The notes: a model not told the origin generated them from the sequence alone. A DNA stretch of 64,000 bases from Saccharopolyspora spinosa NRRL 18395 (GCF_000194155.1 NZ_GL877878.1:1833654-1897653); one strand, 5' to 3'. Shown: positions 35,484 through 44,404, counted from the first letter of the stretch. Program-made: numbers and translations.

Positions 35484-35515
35484 CTTACGGCAGCCGTAAG
35501 CGGAGCTTACGGCAG
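35484..35515. promoter_or_regulatory. Probable LysR operator ahead of the catabolic operon
   Basis: CTTACGGCAGCCGTAAG (35484-35500) is a perfect palindrome with a one-base centre and contains the LysR signature T-N11-A. A third half-site, CTTACGGCAG, follows at 35506-35515. The site lies between the LysR gene and the first operon gene, about 180 nt before the latter's start, the usual place for an activator binding site. Confidence 0.65.
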
Positions 35516-35519
35516 GATG

Positions 35520-36427
35520 TCAGCCCGGTTCACCATCCGCGAACTTGTTGGCCTCGCTCCACAGCGTTGCCAGGGTCGCAGCGATCGACGGACGGCGGGT
35601 GCTCCCCCGCGTGACCGCCGCCGAGATGTGCCGGAACAGCTTCGGCTCAAGCGGACGGAGCACAACGCCCTCGATCGAGGTACCAGCAGCCAAGCCAGGC
35701 AGGACCGCCACCGCCCAACCAGTCCGGACGAAGCTCACCGCGGACATCGTGCTCCGGCAGCTGCACACGATCTCGGGTTTGAAACCCGCTTCAGCAGGAA
35801 GCCGTGATACGCGGCGGCGGACTCGTTGATGGCCCATCGCTCAGCTGCGAGCTCGCTTAGCTTCAGGCTTGGCCGTGCAGCCAAGCGATGCGAATCCGCG
35901 AGCACGACGTAGAACTGGTCCTCCATCAGCGGCACGTACTCCAGCGAACTACTGGACGCCTGCGGTGGGACGAGGTCATCCACCACCGCGACATCAACCT
36001 GGTGCGCGACCACGCCGCGAATCGCGTCGACCGGTTCCAGCTCGGCGAACGACAAATTCAGCTCCGGATACTCGACCTGAAGCCGCAGCACCGCCGGCGG
36101 TGCGACGGTAGTCGCGAACGTACCGAACGAGGCGATGCGAACCCGCCCGATGACCCGCCCTTTGGCCTGCGCGACGTCCGCCTCGATCGCCTCGACATGC
36201 GCCAGCAACTCACGGGCCTGCGCCGCCAGCTGCAAACCCGCTGCCGTGAGCTGGACACCCCGGGGAATCCGCTCAAGCAACACCACTCCGACCTCGCGCT
36301 CAAGCTGCGCGAGCTGCTGGGACACCGCCGGCCGACTCAGCTGCATGGCCTCGGCGACCGCAGTCATCGAGCCCAGGTCAGCGAGCTCTTGGAGTAGCCG
36401 TAACCGCCACAGGTTCAGCACCAGCAC
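35520..36427 (-). pseudogene. LysR family regulator with a frameshift
   Basis: The N-terminal HTH (LRLLQELADLGSMTAVAEAM then QLSRPAVSQQLAQLE) and most of the effector domain (VRIASFGTFATTVAPPAVLR ... ESAAAYHGFLLK) are in one frame to about 35790. The rest (EAGFKPEIVCSCRSTMSAVS then FVRTGWAVAVLPGL) is in another frame and ends at 35520. Joined, they give a normal ~300-residue LysR. Either the regulator has just died or a base is missing or added in the assembly. It is the obvious regulator of the operons at 35306 and 36549. Confidence 0.8.
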
Positions 36428-36548
36428 CCCTCCCAGCCGGACGATCCGTCAGCAAAAGTTACACCCGACGCCAAGAATCCTCTCTCCCGCTTTCGGGCCC
36501 TTTCGGGGAGAGTGGTCCCACACACCCCGACACGAAGGACGTTCTCGG

Positions 36549-37544
36549 ATGCTGGACGCTGACCTGGAGCGACTCGGTGACCAGATCGACCGGCTGGTCA
36601 CCGTGGAAATGCGGCCCGCGCACGGATCGGTGCCTGCTGGGCTTGTGGTACCGCTCTACCAGGTCTGCAGAGCAGCAAACGGAAGGCCGCTGAGCACAGC
36701 AGCCGCGGAGGCACTGGTCAACAGCGTGACCGACCGGCCGCTTCTGATCGTCACCGGGGCGGGAGCACCGCCTGCGCTACCCGCAGGGGAGACCGATGGC
36801 CCGCCCGGCGCCGTCACTCTGGCGTTGGCCGCCCAGCGTGGTCTCCGAGCACGTCCCCAGCTAATCACCGAAGAAGCTCATGCCCCGGCCGTGCGCGAAT
36901 GCCTCAAGATCGCAACCGACGGCGACATCCCGCTCCAGATATTTCCCTACGGCGATCCCGCCACCGCCGGCCTCGCCGCCGAGCGCATCCTCGATCGGCA
37001 CACCCCCGGCGCCGTCGTGTTCGTCGAACGCGACGGCGCCAACGCTGAAGGCCGCTACCACGGCGTTCGGGGCAATTGCCGGGCCCCGCTGGATGTCGCT
37101 CGAGCTGATCTCCTGGCCGCTGCGGCTCGGCGAAGGGGGATCACGACGATCGGCATCGGCGATGGCGGCAACGAAGTCGGTTTCGGTGGCGTGCGCGAGC
37201 AGGTGCGCACCCTCTTCCCTCGACGCGCCGACTGCACCGAGGGCTGCCCTTCAGGGCGCATTACCACGGTCGAGACCGACGTCTGCGTGAGTGCCGGGGT
37301 ATCGAACTGGGGCGCATACGGTGTCACCGCCGCACTCGCCGCCATGATCAAGGACCTCGACCTCATTCCAGCACCAGCACAGGAGCACGCTCTGGTCGAA
37401 GCGTGCCTGCGCGGCGGTGCCCGGGACGGCGCGACCGACGACCACGCAATATCCGTCGATGGGATCCCCAGCGAAGGCCACAGCGCGATAGTCACGCTCC
37501 TGCGAACAATCGCAGCCTTTACCTCCGGTCAACCAGTCAAGTGA
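36549..37544 (+). CDS. DUF4392 (glutamate cyclase-like) protein, second copy
   Basis: A 331-residue protein from ATG 36549 with GAAGGA upstream, divergent from the LysR gene. It keeps the same landmarks as the copy at 29217: LLIVTGAGAPPALPAGETDG, FVERDGANAEGRYHGVRGN, ITTIGIGDGGNEVGFGGVRE and VSAGVSNWGAYGVTAALAAM. It differs in most other positions, and has an added Cys pair (DCTEGCPSG). Two diverged copies in one cluster suggest two related steps or a hetero-oligomer. Function as for the family: glutamate-cyclase-like, substrate unproven. Confidence 0.82.
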   Translation: MLDADLERLGDQIDRLVTVEMRPAHGSVPAGLVVPLYQVCRAANGRPLSTAAAEALVNSVTDRPLLIVTGAGAPPALPAGETDGPPGAVTLALAAQRGLRARPQLITEEAHAPAVRECLKIATDGDIPLQIFPYGDPATAGLAAERILDRHTPGAVVFVERDGANAEGRYHGVRGNCRAPLDVARADLLAAAARRRGITTIGIGDGGNEVGFGGVREQVRTLFPRRADCTEGCPSGRITTVETDVCVSAGVSNWGAYGVTAALAAMIKDLDLIPAPAQEHALVEACLRGGARDGATDDHAISVDGIPSEGHSAIVTLLRTIAAFTSGQPVK

Positions 37545-37572
37545 TCGTCTGCGTCGGCCCGACAGCGAGCGG

Positions 37573-38307
37573 ATGAAGGTCGTCTTGCTCGAAGCCAGCC
37601 CACCAGCAATCACGGTTCTCAACAGCAGATGTGGAAGCCAGCAAGGCTCCGAGCAAGACATGAATCTCAAACCGCGTACGTGCGCCTCATCCGCGCCCGG
37701 CAGAGTCGACGCCACCGACATCGATACAGCCCTTGCCTCTGTCCAGATCTGCGGGAGCTGCGCCGACAACGAGCGCCGGCTTATCAACCATGCGCTCTTC
37801 CGTCGGCTCTACCTCGCCGACAACCGCATCACCGATCACGAACCACCGGACGACGCCCGGTGCGCGCGAGTGACACCGGCCCCACCAGCCACGACACCTC
37901 AGGGGACTAGAACACCGAAATAGCCTTTGCCAGCAAGAACCCTCCCGACCAGACACTGGGCGGGAGGGTTGCTCTGCGTACAACCCGCAGGTCAGAACGC
38001 AAATATCGAATTATCGGTGGAGCTTCTCCGTCGTTACTCGAACCGTCCGGAACTGATCGGTCCGCTGGTCAGCGTCATCAAGAAGATCAACAACCCTGGC
38101 CTTGATGGTAACGAAACGGTCACGAACGTCAACGGCAGGACAGCCTCACCTGACCGCACGTACAAGATCCTCTCTCCTGAAGAGATGACCGAGATCATCA
38201 CTGCCTACCGATCAGGCACTACGGCCAAGGCCCTAGCTGAGCACTACGGCGTCCACTACGTGACGATCAAGAAGAAACTGCGAAAGCATGGGGTGCGACG
38301 GCGATAG
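37573..38307 (+). pseudogene. Serine recombinase C-terminal debris and HTH tail
   Basis: Around 37720-37850 the translation ADNERRLINHALFRRLYLAD resembles the region after the zinc ribbon in large serine recombinases. Further on, a second frame gives LSPEEMTEIITAYRSGTTAK then ALAEHYGVHYVTIKKKLRKH, a helix-turn-helix tail ending at 38307. No recombinase catalytic domain is present. This marks the left border of the mobile island. A hairpin AACCCTCCCG/CGGGAGGGTT lies between the two parts (37939-37971) and may stop transcription from the DUF4392 gene. Confidence 0.55.
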
Positions 38308-38409
38308 GTGCCGCGAAGGCGTGCGCCCTCCATAACAGTTCTACTACAGAGCGTAACATCCACGCGCATCGTGCGACCTAACCCAATAGGCAGAAAAAGC
38401 AACCTAGGA

Positions 38410-38415
38410 TACAAT
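38410..38415 (+). promoter_or_regulatory. Likely -10 element of the Shedu gene
   Basis: TACAAT stands 20 nt before the ATG at 38436 in an A-rich stretch. No good -35 box is visible. Confidence 0.35.
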
Positions 38416-38435
38416 TACAAAAGAGGCAAGCTACC

Positions 38436-39641
38436 ATGACCAGATTTTCCATCGCATACGTACCATCCGACACCGAGTTTTTGGTGAGTGACGGAGACTT
38501 TTCCGCGCTGGAAATTCGCAACAGCGGCAATGGTAGCGGATTCCACTACTTCTTTGACACCCGAACAAACCGGCTCATAACTGATTTCGTTTTGGAAGAC
38601 CGTCCGCAGGTCGCCACCTTATGCCAGGTTACCCTTATCAAAAAGGACGATGAGTACTCGCCGCGAATACGACTGTGGAAGAAAGACAAGACGAAGGTCG
38701 GCAAGAAGGTCGTTGAGCACAAAGTCCCTGAGACCGAGCTGACTAAAATCATAAAGGCAACAGTAGATACGGGAGAGGCTTATCGGAATTTCTGGAAGGT
38801 CATCCATTTCCTGCAAAGCTTCTCAGAGGTATCACTTCCGGACAATAACTTTCGTGTCGTCACTGACGATCGAGCGCAACTGGCCAAGAGCTTCGAAGGC
38901 AAGGACAAGCAGACCATCCTCGAAGCAGTACGGATCGCAATCGGTGGCTCGATCACCGAAGAAGATCTACGCATGATGAGTAACAGGAAAGCCCAACTTG
39001 GGGTATTCGAGAAGCTCCTGAACGATGCAGACTTCTTTGAGAGTGAACAGAAACGTCTAGAAAAGAAGCCCGAGGCTATCTGGCAACACTTCTTTGAGTC
39101 GAACCCTTGGATTTTCGGATACGGCCTGCACCTCATTGCATGCGAACCTCTAGACGAGAAAAAGATGGAGCGCATAACCACAGGCGCGAATATCTTTACC
39201 GGAGCCGGCAAGCGGAGTGATGCGGTCATGCGATCAAAAGGCTACATCAGCAGCCTGGCATTCTGCGAGATTAAGACGCACAAAACTCCCTTGCTAGAAA
39301 AACTAGCGTACCGCCCTCCAGACGTGTATCAAGCCTCCAAAGAGCTTAGCGGAGGCCTATCACAGGTACAGAAGACCGTGAGCAAGGCCCTTCTCCTTAT
39401 ATCCAACCAACTACACGAACTCTACGAGGACGACGGCACCCCGACGGGGATCCAAGTCTCGACCACAAAGCCTCGACAGGTTTTAGTCATCGGACATCTT
39501 AATGAGCTGACACAAAACGGGAGGGTCAATCCCGAAAAGCTGACGTCTTTTGAGCTCTACCGGAATTCGATCCAAGATGTTGAAGTCATCACTTTCGATG
39601 AGCTATATGAACGAGCCTGCTTCATCGTTCGCGATAGCTGA
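38436..39641 (+). CDS. sduA: Shedu (SduA, DUF4263) anti-phage nuclease
   Basis: A 401-residue protein. The N-terminal ~190 residues are a variable, probably sensing part. The C-terminal DUF4263 domain is a PD-(D/E)XK-type nuclease: IWQHFFESNPWIFGYGL (about 212-228), then Asp262 in GKRSDAV, E278-I-K280 in FCEIKTHKTPLL and Gln310 in LSQVQKTV, which fit the active-site residues of Shedu. Shedu alone is enough for phage defence in the known cases. GC content and codon choice are clearly lower than in the flanking genes, indicating transfer. It converges with a HEPN gene 22 nt away. Confidence 0.88.
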   Translation: MTRFSIAYVPSDTEFLVSDGDFSALEIRNSGNGSGFHYFFDTRTNRLITDFVLEDRPQVATLCQVTLIKKDDEYSPRIRLWKKDKTKVGKKVVEHKVPETELTKIIKATVDTGEAYRNFWKVIHFLQSFSEVSLPDNNFRVVTDDRAQLAKSFEGKDKQTILEAVRIAIGGSITEEDLRMMSNRKAQLGVFEKLLNDADFFESEQKRLEKKPEAIWQHFFESNPWIFGYGLHLIACEPLDEKKMERITTGANIFTGAGKRSDAVMRSKGYISSLAFCEIKTHKTPLLEKLAYRPPDVYQASKELSGGLSQVQKTVSKALLLISNQLHELYEDDGTPTGIQVSTTKPRQVLVIGHLNELTQNGRVNPEKLTSFELYRNSIQDVEVITFDELYERACFIVRDS

Positions 39642-39663
39642 ACACGGCTCCTTATCGCCTTGC

Positions 39664-41310
39664 TCACCCTCCCATAAGGAGCCTGTTGCTACGCTCGTCA
39701 CCGGTCTTGCATTCCGTTAGAAGTTCCAGCCGAGAGGTGAACAGCACGCGTAGAGAGTCGACGGCTACCTCCAGGGCCCACTGAGACTTCGGCACCAACT
39801 TTTGGTCGGATGGCATCTTATTCCCGTGCACCACGTCACTACGCATGTCGTACAACTTGGACAGCTCACTACGAAGCACAGATCGCTTCTCCGACGTGTC
39901 TTCCAGAAGCCACGCTATAGCTCCCGACACCCGTAGCGTAGGCTCACCTCTCCTTGAACCGAGAAGGTTTTCCCACGCAATGACAGCGTCCATGAGGACG
40001 TCTGCGAAGTCGCGGCGCTCGGCCGCAGCTCGCAATGTGCGCCGGATCGCAACATCGATGTACTTAGTACGATGCGCCTCGACTGCAATGGCAAAGTCTC
40101 GCCATTTGCTCGCGGCAGCTTCGTCCAATTGCTTAGGCATAAAACTTCGACTCATGCGAGGATCGCTCCAGCCCACGCCGTAGCCGTGCGCGAGCGGGTC
40201 ATGGACATAGCGCCAGGTTGGCAGAACCGTAATCGGCTCACTCGCGTTGAAGTCTTGAGATAGAAGAGCTCCGAGTTGCACGTTTTCTATTAGTCGCTGA
40301 ACCTGGTCGAACGCACGAAGATCTTGGGGCCACTCGTCTCCGGGCTCAAATTGACGCATGCGAACCCGATAGTCGATTTTTGTATCGAGTACCACATCAC
40401 CACTGTAGTCAATGGAAACATTGACACCATCAGACCCGGTGCCTTGCAACTGTCCTTCAATACCGCCAGGAACGAGTGGTCGGTCTCGATCATCGGTCTT
40501 CCTGAGTATGCCCCACCCAAGATCAATGGGCTGATCTACCAGCAGGCGCACTCCAGTGAACGCCACTCGGACGGGAACCTCGACATGCCGACCATCGAGC
40601 GCATCTCGAACAATTGTAAGCTGCATGAGCGCGGCCTCAACATGCTCATCAACAGAAGGATGTCCGGGCTTAGCAGTGTTCGCCGCTCGCCAGCCGGCAC
40701 CAATCAACATTTCGGCAAACATGATGAGCTGTACTCCGCCGCCTTGGCCAGTACTCCGCAGCAACGATCCGTGTCGACCCGAGTTCTCGTCCTCCGCTTG
40801 GAACAGCTTCGCAAGGACTTCATCAACCATGACTGCCGCCTTGAAACGTTGTCGAAGCGGATTCTGATATACCGACACGGTTGAACTGTTCGGAAAGGGA
40901 TCAGCGTCAGTCGGAAGGAGGTAGAGTGGGTACACATCGCGAACAAGTTGAGCCAGAATGTCCTCAAGCGATCCACTACTTACAAGTGCCGCGCCCTCAC
41001 CTGTAGCGATTCCCCTGATCACATTGACCAACGTCGTATGGAACGGCTCTTGATATATGCCCAGAATGTGCGACAGGTTCAGACGGCGCAAGCTCAGATT
41101 ATCATCGCCCCGCGAGCCATGAAGAACGATGTGTAGCTGAAGCAGAGCTTGCGTTTGCTGTAGTGTTCCAAACTCATCGTTAGGGCCGACGAGCCATTGG
41201 TCAATTTCATCCTCGGTGGCCCCAAGTTCGTAGGCAAGAAACGGCCTGCCGAGCGCCTCAAGCAGAAGAGGTTTAACTACGGGAGGCAAGGACGGCAGCT
41301 CGGCACTCAT
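39664..41310 (-). CDS. Large protein with C-terminal Apea-like HEPN domain
   Basis: A 548-residue protein with no membrane segments. Most of it is unrecognised. Near the C-terminus LMDAVIAWENLLGSRRGEP, ISGAIAWLLED-like packing and LYDMRSDVVHGN form a HEPN module; Arg490 and His495 give the R-x4-H RNase motif. HEPN proteins of this sort act as RNases in phage defence or in toxin systems. The gene is convergent with Shedu, shares its lower GC, and so belongs to the same acquired block. A TATAAT box lies 7 nt before the ATG, so the transcript has almost no leader. Confidence 0.72.
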   Translation of the reverse strand: MSAELPSLPPVVKPLLLEALGRPFLAYELGATEDEIDQWLVGPNDEFGTLQQTQALLQLHIVLHGSRGDDNLSLRRLNLSHILGIYQEPFHTTLVNVIRGIATGEGAALVSSGSLEDILAQLVRDVYPLYLLPTDADPFPNSSTVSVYQNPLRQRFKAAVMVDEVLAKLFQAEDENSGRHGSLLRSTGQGGGVQLIMFAEMLIGAGWRAANTAKPGHPSVDEHVEAALMQLTIVRDALDGRHVEVPVRVAFTGVRLLVDQPIDLGWGILRKTDDRDRPLVPGGIEGQLQGTGSDGVNVSIDYSGDVVLDTKIDYRVRMRQFEPGDEWPQDLRAFDQVQRLIENVQLGALLSQDFNASEPITVLPTWRYVHDPLAHGYGVGWSDPRMSRSFMPKQLDEAAASKWRDFAIAVEAHRTKYIDVAIRRTLRAAAERRDFADVLMDAVIAWENLLGSRRGEPTLRVSGAIAWLLEDTSEKRSVLRSELSKLYDMRSDVVHGNKMPSDQKLVPKSQWALEVAVDSLRVLFTSRLELLTECKTGDERSNRLLMGG

Positions 41311-41447
41311 GAATTAATTATACTGCATTCAGTGATCTTCCTCTCTCGACACGTGAACGGCGATAACAGCTTCTTGGGCAGACCTCACGACAGTATGGGA
41401 CGGACTGCATCTCAGCGCCACGATTGCTCTCCGACACCAACCCACTG

Positions 41448-41476
41448 TTGACGCGCTCGCCACCCTGCGTCACGAT
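41448..41476 (+). promoter_or_regulatory. Probable promoter of the radical SAM operon
   Basis: TTGACG (41448-41453) and CACGAT (41471-41476) are 17 nt apart, 40 nt upstream of the first start codon at 41516. The -35 is close to consensus, the -10 is a typical weak actinomycete box. Confidence 0.5.
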
Positions 41477-41515
41477 GGTCGGGCAGTTTTCTCCAACTTC
41501 GAGCAAGGAGGCCCT

Positions 41516-41755
41516 GTGCGCGCCGAGTTTCTTGGCAAAGACCCCGAGTCCACCGAGGGTGCATCCCCTACGCTGTTCGCCACCGACCGGACCGACCGCG
41601 TCACCTACATCGCTCAGGGCTGGAAGGTGACCGACCCGCAGGTGCTCGCCGACGTCGGCCCGGTGCCCGACCACGAGACCCTGATCGAGATCCCCGAGGA
41701 AGTGCTGAAGTTCTACGCTCGCCGGTACGCCGAGGAGAAGGGAACGGACAACTGA
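41516..41755 (+). CDS. Small hypothetical protein, first gene of the radical SAM operon
   Basis: A 79-residue protein from GTG 41516 with AAGGAGG upstream. It contains PTLFATDRTDRVTYIAQGWK and VPDHETLIEIPEEVLKFYAR. I do not know the family. It ends inside the start of the DUF6879 gene (CTGA overlap). In actinomycetes, small acidic proteins of this sort often accompany XRE/DUF5753 regulators and DUF6879 proteins, so a regulatory role is likely. Confidence 0.7.
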   Translation: MRAEFLGKDPESTEGASPTLFATDRTDRVTYIAQGWKVTDPQVLADVGPVPDHETLIEIPEEVLKFYARRYAEEKGTDN

Positions 41756-42288
41756 CCTTCATCGAGCCAGGCCCGGAGTTCGCCAAGCTCTTCGAGACCT
41801 TCGAGCACACGGCCTACCGGCTGGAGACGCGCGACCAGTACAACATCCCTCGTGAAGCCGAACCGCTCCGCAAGTTCCTCGACGGGGAGCCGGACGTCTC
41901 GTACCACGAGGGCTGGTCGAACATGGTCCGCCAAGCGACGGCCGAAGGGCGCCGCTTCTCGCGCGTACGGGTGGTGACCTTCCCGCTGACCGACTACACC
42001 CGCTTCGCCATGTGGGTCGCGGGCTACACGCGCGAAGCGGGCGACGACATCCGCTACATCACCCGCGAGCAGGCAGCCGGCCTGCCGAATTACGACTACT
42101 GGCTGTTCGACTCCCGCAAGCTGCTCAAGATGCGCTTTACCGACGACGACCAGTTCCTCGGCGCGGAGGTCATCGAAGACCCGGCCGAGATCGTTCAGCA
42201 CAACTACTGGCGTGACGTGGCTCAGCACCACGCCATCGAGCGAGATGAGTTTGTCGCCAAGTATGAGCAACGGGACGACCGGCGTTGA
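41752..42288 (+). CDS. DUF6879 family protein, apparently CTG-started
   Basis: About 178 residues. The homologous family N-terminus (TFIEPGPEFAKLFETFEHTA) begins right after the upstream stop. No ATG, GTG or TTG is in frame there; CTG 41752 overlaps the stop (CTGA) and has AAGGGA 8 nt upstream. The next ATG (41923) would remove 57 conserved residues. The middle has FSRVRVVTFPLTDYTRFAMW and GDDIRYITREQA, as in DUF6879. These proteins pair with XRE/DUF5753 regulators; their biochemical role is unknown. Confidence 0.72.
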   Translation: MTFIEPGPEFAKLFETFEHTAYRLETRDQYNIPREAEPLRKFLDGEPDVSYHEGWSNMVRQATAEGRRFSRVRVVTFPLTDYTRFAMWVAGYTREAGDDIRYITREQAAGLPNYDYWLFDSRKLLKMRFTDDDQFLGAEVIEDPAEIVQHNYWRDVAQHHAIERDEFVAKYEQRDDRR

Positions 42289-43132
42289 CGAAGCGCGCAA
42301 CGCGCTGGGCAAACGACTCCGCGAGCTACGGGTAGCCGCCAAGCTATCCGGCAAAGAGCTCGCGGAGTCGTTGTCATGGGTGGGCTCGAAAGTCTCGAAG
42401 ATCGAGAACGGCAAGCAGACGCCGACCGATGACGACATCAAGGACTGGACGAGAGCCACCAAGTCGGAAGATCAGACGGCCAGCCTTCTCGCCGCGCTTC
42501 ATAACCTTGAGCTTCAGCACGCCGAGTGGCAGCGAGTGCTCAAGGCAGGCATGAAGTCCCACCAGCTCACCCTCTCGCAGCTGGACGAACAGACCAAGTT
42601 CTACCGCGGCTTCGAGAACACGGTCATTCCTGGGCTGACGCAGACGCCCGAGTACGCTCGTGCCCGCTTCGCGCAGGTCGTCATGGTGCACCGGGTGCCC
42701 AACGACATCAACGAGGCCGTAAAGGTCCGAATGCAACGTCAGGAGATGCTGTACCGGCCTGACAAGCGCTTCCACTTCGTGATCACCGAGGCCGCGCTCC
42801 GCTACCGGCTGGTCTCGCCGGAGATCATGATCGGCCAGCTTGACCGCCTGATGGCGATGACCTCCATGCGCAATGTCAAGCTCGGCATCATCGACTTCAA
42901 GACGCAGTACGTCACCGATCCCCGGCATGGCTTCTGGGTTTACGACGATCACCTTGTTCAGTTCGAGTCATACTCGGCCGAGATCAACCTTCGCCAGCCC
43001 CAGGAGATCGAGCTGTACACCGGCATCTTCGAGCACCTGGCCGCCGTTGCCAGCTACGGCAGCGAGGCTCGGGCGATCATCAGCCGCGTCATGCACGAAC
43101 TGGCCGGCGAGGCCGACGACGCTGGCTCCTAA
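42245..43132 (+). CDS. XRE family regulator with DUF5753 (Scr1-type) domain
   Basis: About 295 residues from ATG 42245 (ATG 42263 is also possible); it overlaps the DUF6879 gene by 44 nt. The HTH is LGKRLRELRVAAKLSGKELA with ESLSWVGSKVSKIENG at the N-terminus. The DUF5753 domain follows: IPGLTQTPEYARARF, FHFVITEAALRYRLV and FWVYDDHLVQFESYSAEINL. Proteins of this type in Streptomyces (WhiJ-like) work with small partner proteins and HATPase-like anti-sigma proteins to switch adjacent genes. It is the likely controller of this operon. Confidence 0.88.
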   Translation: MSLSPSMSNGTTGVDEARNALGKRLRELRVAAKLSGKELAESLSWVGSKVSKIENGKQTPTDDDIKDWTRATKSEDQTASLLAALHNLELQHAEWQRVLKAGMKSHQLTLSQLDEQTKFYRGFENTVIPGLTQTPEYARARFAQVVMVHRVPNDINEAVKVRMQRQEMLYRPDKRFHFVITEAALRYRLVSPEIMIGQLDRLMAMTSMRNVKLGIIDFKTQYVTDPRHGFWVYDDHLVQFESYSAEINLRQPQEIELYTGIFEHLAAVASYGSEARAIISRVMHELAGEADDAGS

Positions 43133-43255
43133 TTTCCGCAGGTCAGACTAGGCAAAGTTTTTCGAGAAAAACCGAGCAAATTTCTGGCGGCACTGTATCG
43201 GCCTGCTTACTCTCCAGAAGCGCCCACCCCGCTGACCTCGGAGAAGAGCCGCCTG

Positions 43256-44404
43256 ATGATCCCGGTGCCCCTGCTGACCACGGACCAGATCAACCGCTTG
43301 CCCGAGCGTGCCCGGGAGGTGGTGGAGTACCGCAAGAGCGGCCTGAGTCTGAACCACATCCAGGGCTGTTCGCTCGGGTGTGCCTATTGCATCCGGCACA
43401 CCTACGGCCTGTGGGACGAGAACCAGCCCGTCGCCCTCATGTCCGACGCCCAGGCCGTCGAAGAGCTGGTCAACCACCGCTACTTCCAGCCGCACGTCAC
43501 GCCGATCCAGGTGTTCAACCGGGCTACCGAGCCCTTCTTGCCGAAGGTCCGGCCGCACACCTTCGCCGTGCTCGAAGAACTTGACGCCCGCGAGCTGACC
43601 AACCACGTCCTCGTCATCACCCGGCACCAGCTCAAGCCGTACGACATCGACCGACTGAACCAGCTTCGACATCTCAAGGTGACGCTGCTGTTCACGTACT
43701 CGGGCATCGACAACAAGGAGGTCGAGCCGTATCCGTCGCACGTCGCGGCCGATTCGCTGAAGCTCATGAGCGCCCCGACCTTGAGGAGGTACCGGACCAT
43801 CCTCTACTGGCGGCCGCTCGTGCCGGGACTCAACGACACCGACGACCACTTGGCCGCGGCGCACGAACTCAGCAAGCACGCCGACGCCACGGTCTTCACC
43901 GGGCTGTTCTACCGCGACCAGATCGCCGAGTACTACAAGGCCAACGGTATTCCCGAGCCGTACGAGGACACCGCTCGCCGAAAGATCGTGCCTGAAACGC
44001 TTGAGGCCAGGGTGCTCGACACCTTCTCGAACTCCTCGGCCCTGTTCCGCAAGACCTCCTGCGCCGTGTCGTACGCCCACAACCTGCCGGACTACAACGG
44101 CCACTACGGCATCCGGGAGCTGTGCGACATCTGCCCGCTGTCCCAGCTCGAGCTCTGCGCCGGGGCTCATCGGGTGCCGACCGCCGAAGACGTACACCAA
44201 GTGGCCCGCGTGTTGCCCGAAGCCGACAAGCTTCAGGTCGTAGACATCAGTGAACGGGCCGCCGTCGTGTCCGGCCTGGAGACCGAGCAACCGCGCTACT
44301 TCCTTCAGCACGCGCTTGGCTTCCAGGTGCACGACCAGCGTCACCCGCACCACGCGCACCGGCACGGCCGCGCCGACATCGGATGGAAGGCAGTCTCAGC
44401 ATGA
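43256..44404 (+). CDS. Radical SAM enzyme with C-terminal cysteine cluster
   Basis: A 382-residue protein from ATG 43256 (GGAGAAGAG upstream). The radical SAM motif C-x3-C-x2-C is in GCSLGCAYCIRH near residue 40. The barrel continues with IQVFNRATEPFLPKVRPHTF, which resembles the SPL-like branch of DNA-acting radical SAM enzymes, and YWRPLVPGLND. Near the C-terminus four further cysteines (SCAVS, LCDICPLSQLELCAG) may bind a second iron-sulfur cluster. It generates a 5'-deoxyadenosyl radical; the substrate is unknown. A 123-nt gap with a small hairpin (43157-43172) precedes it, so a second promoter may start here. The stop overlaps the exonuclease ATG. Confidence 0.85.
   Translation: MIPVPLLTTDQINRLPERAREVVEYRKSGLSLNHIQGCSLGCAYCIRHTYGLWDENQPVALMSDAQAVEELVNHRYFQPHVTPIQVFNRATEPFLPKVRPHTFAVLEELDARELTNHVLVITRHQLKPYDIDRLNQLRHLKVTLLFTYSGIDNKEVEPYPSHVAADSLKLMSAPTLRRYRTILYWRPLVPGLNDTDDHLAAAHELSKHADATVFTGLFYRDQIAEYYKANGIPEPYEDTARRKIVPETLEARVLDTFSNSSALFRKTSCAVSYAHNLPDYNGHYGIRELCDICPLSQLELCAGAHRVPTAEDVHQVARVLPEADKLQVVDISERAAVVSGLETEQPRYFLQHALGFQVHDQRHPHHAHRHGRADIGWKAVSA

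Noticed and set aside
37573-37923. 116-codon frame as an intact gene
   Set aside because: The start has no RBS and only the middle looks protein-like, resembling a recombinase linker; treated as debris.
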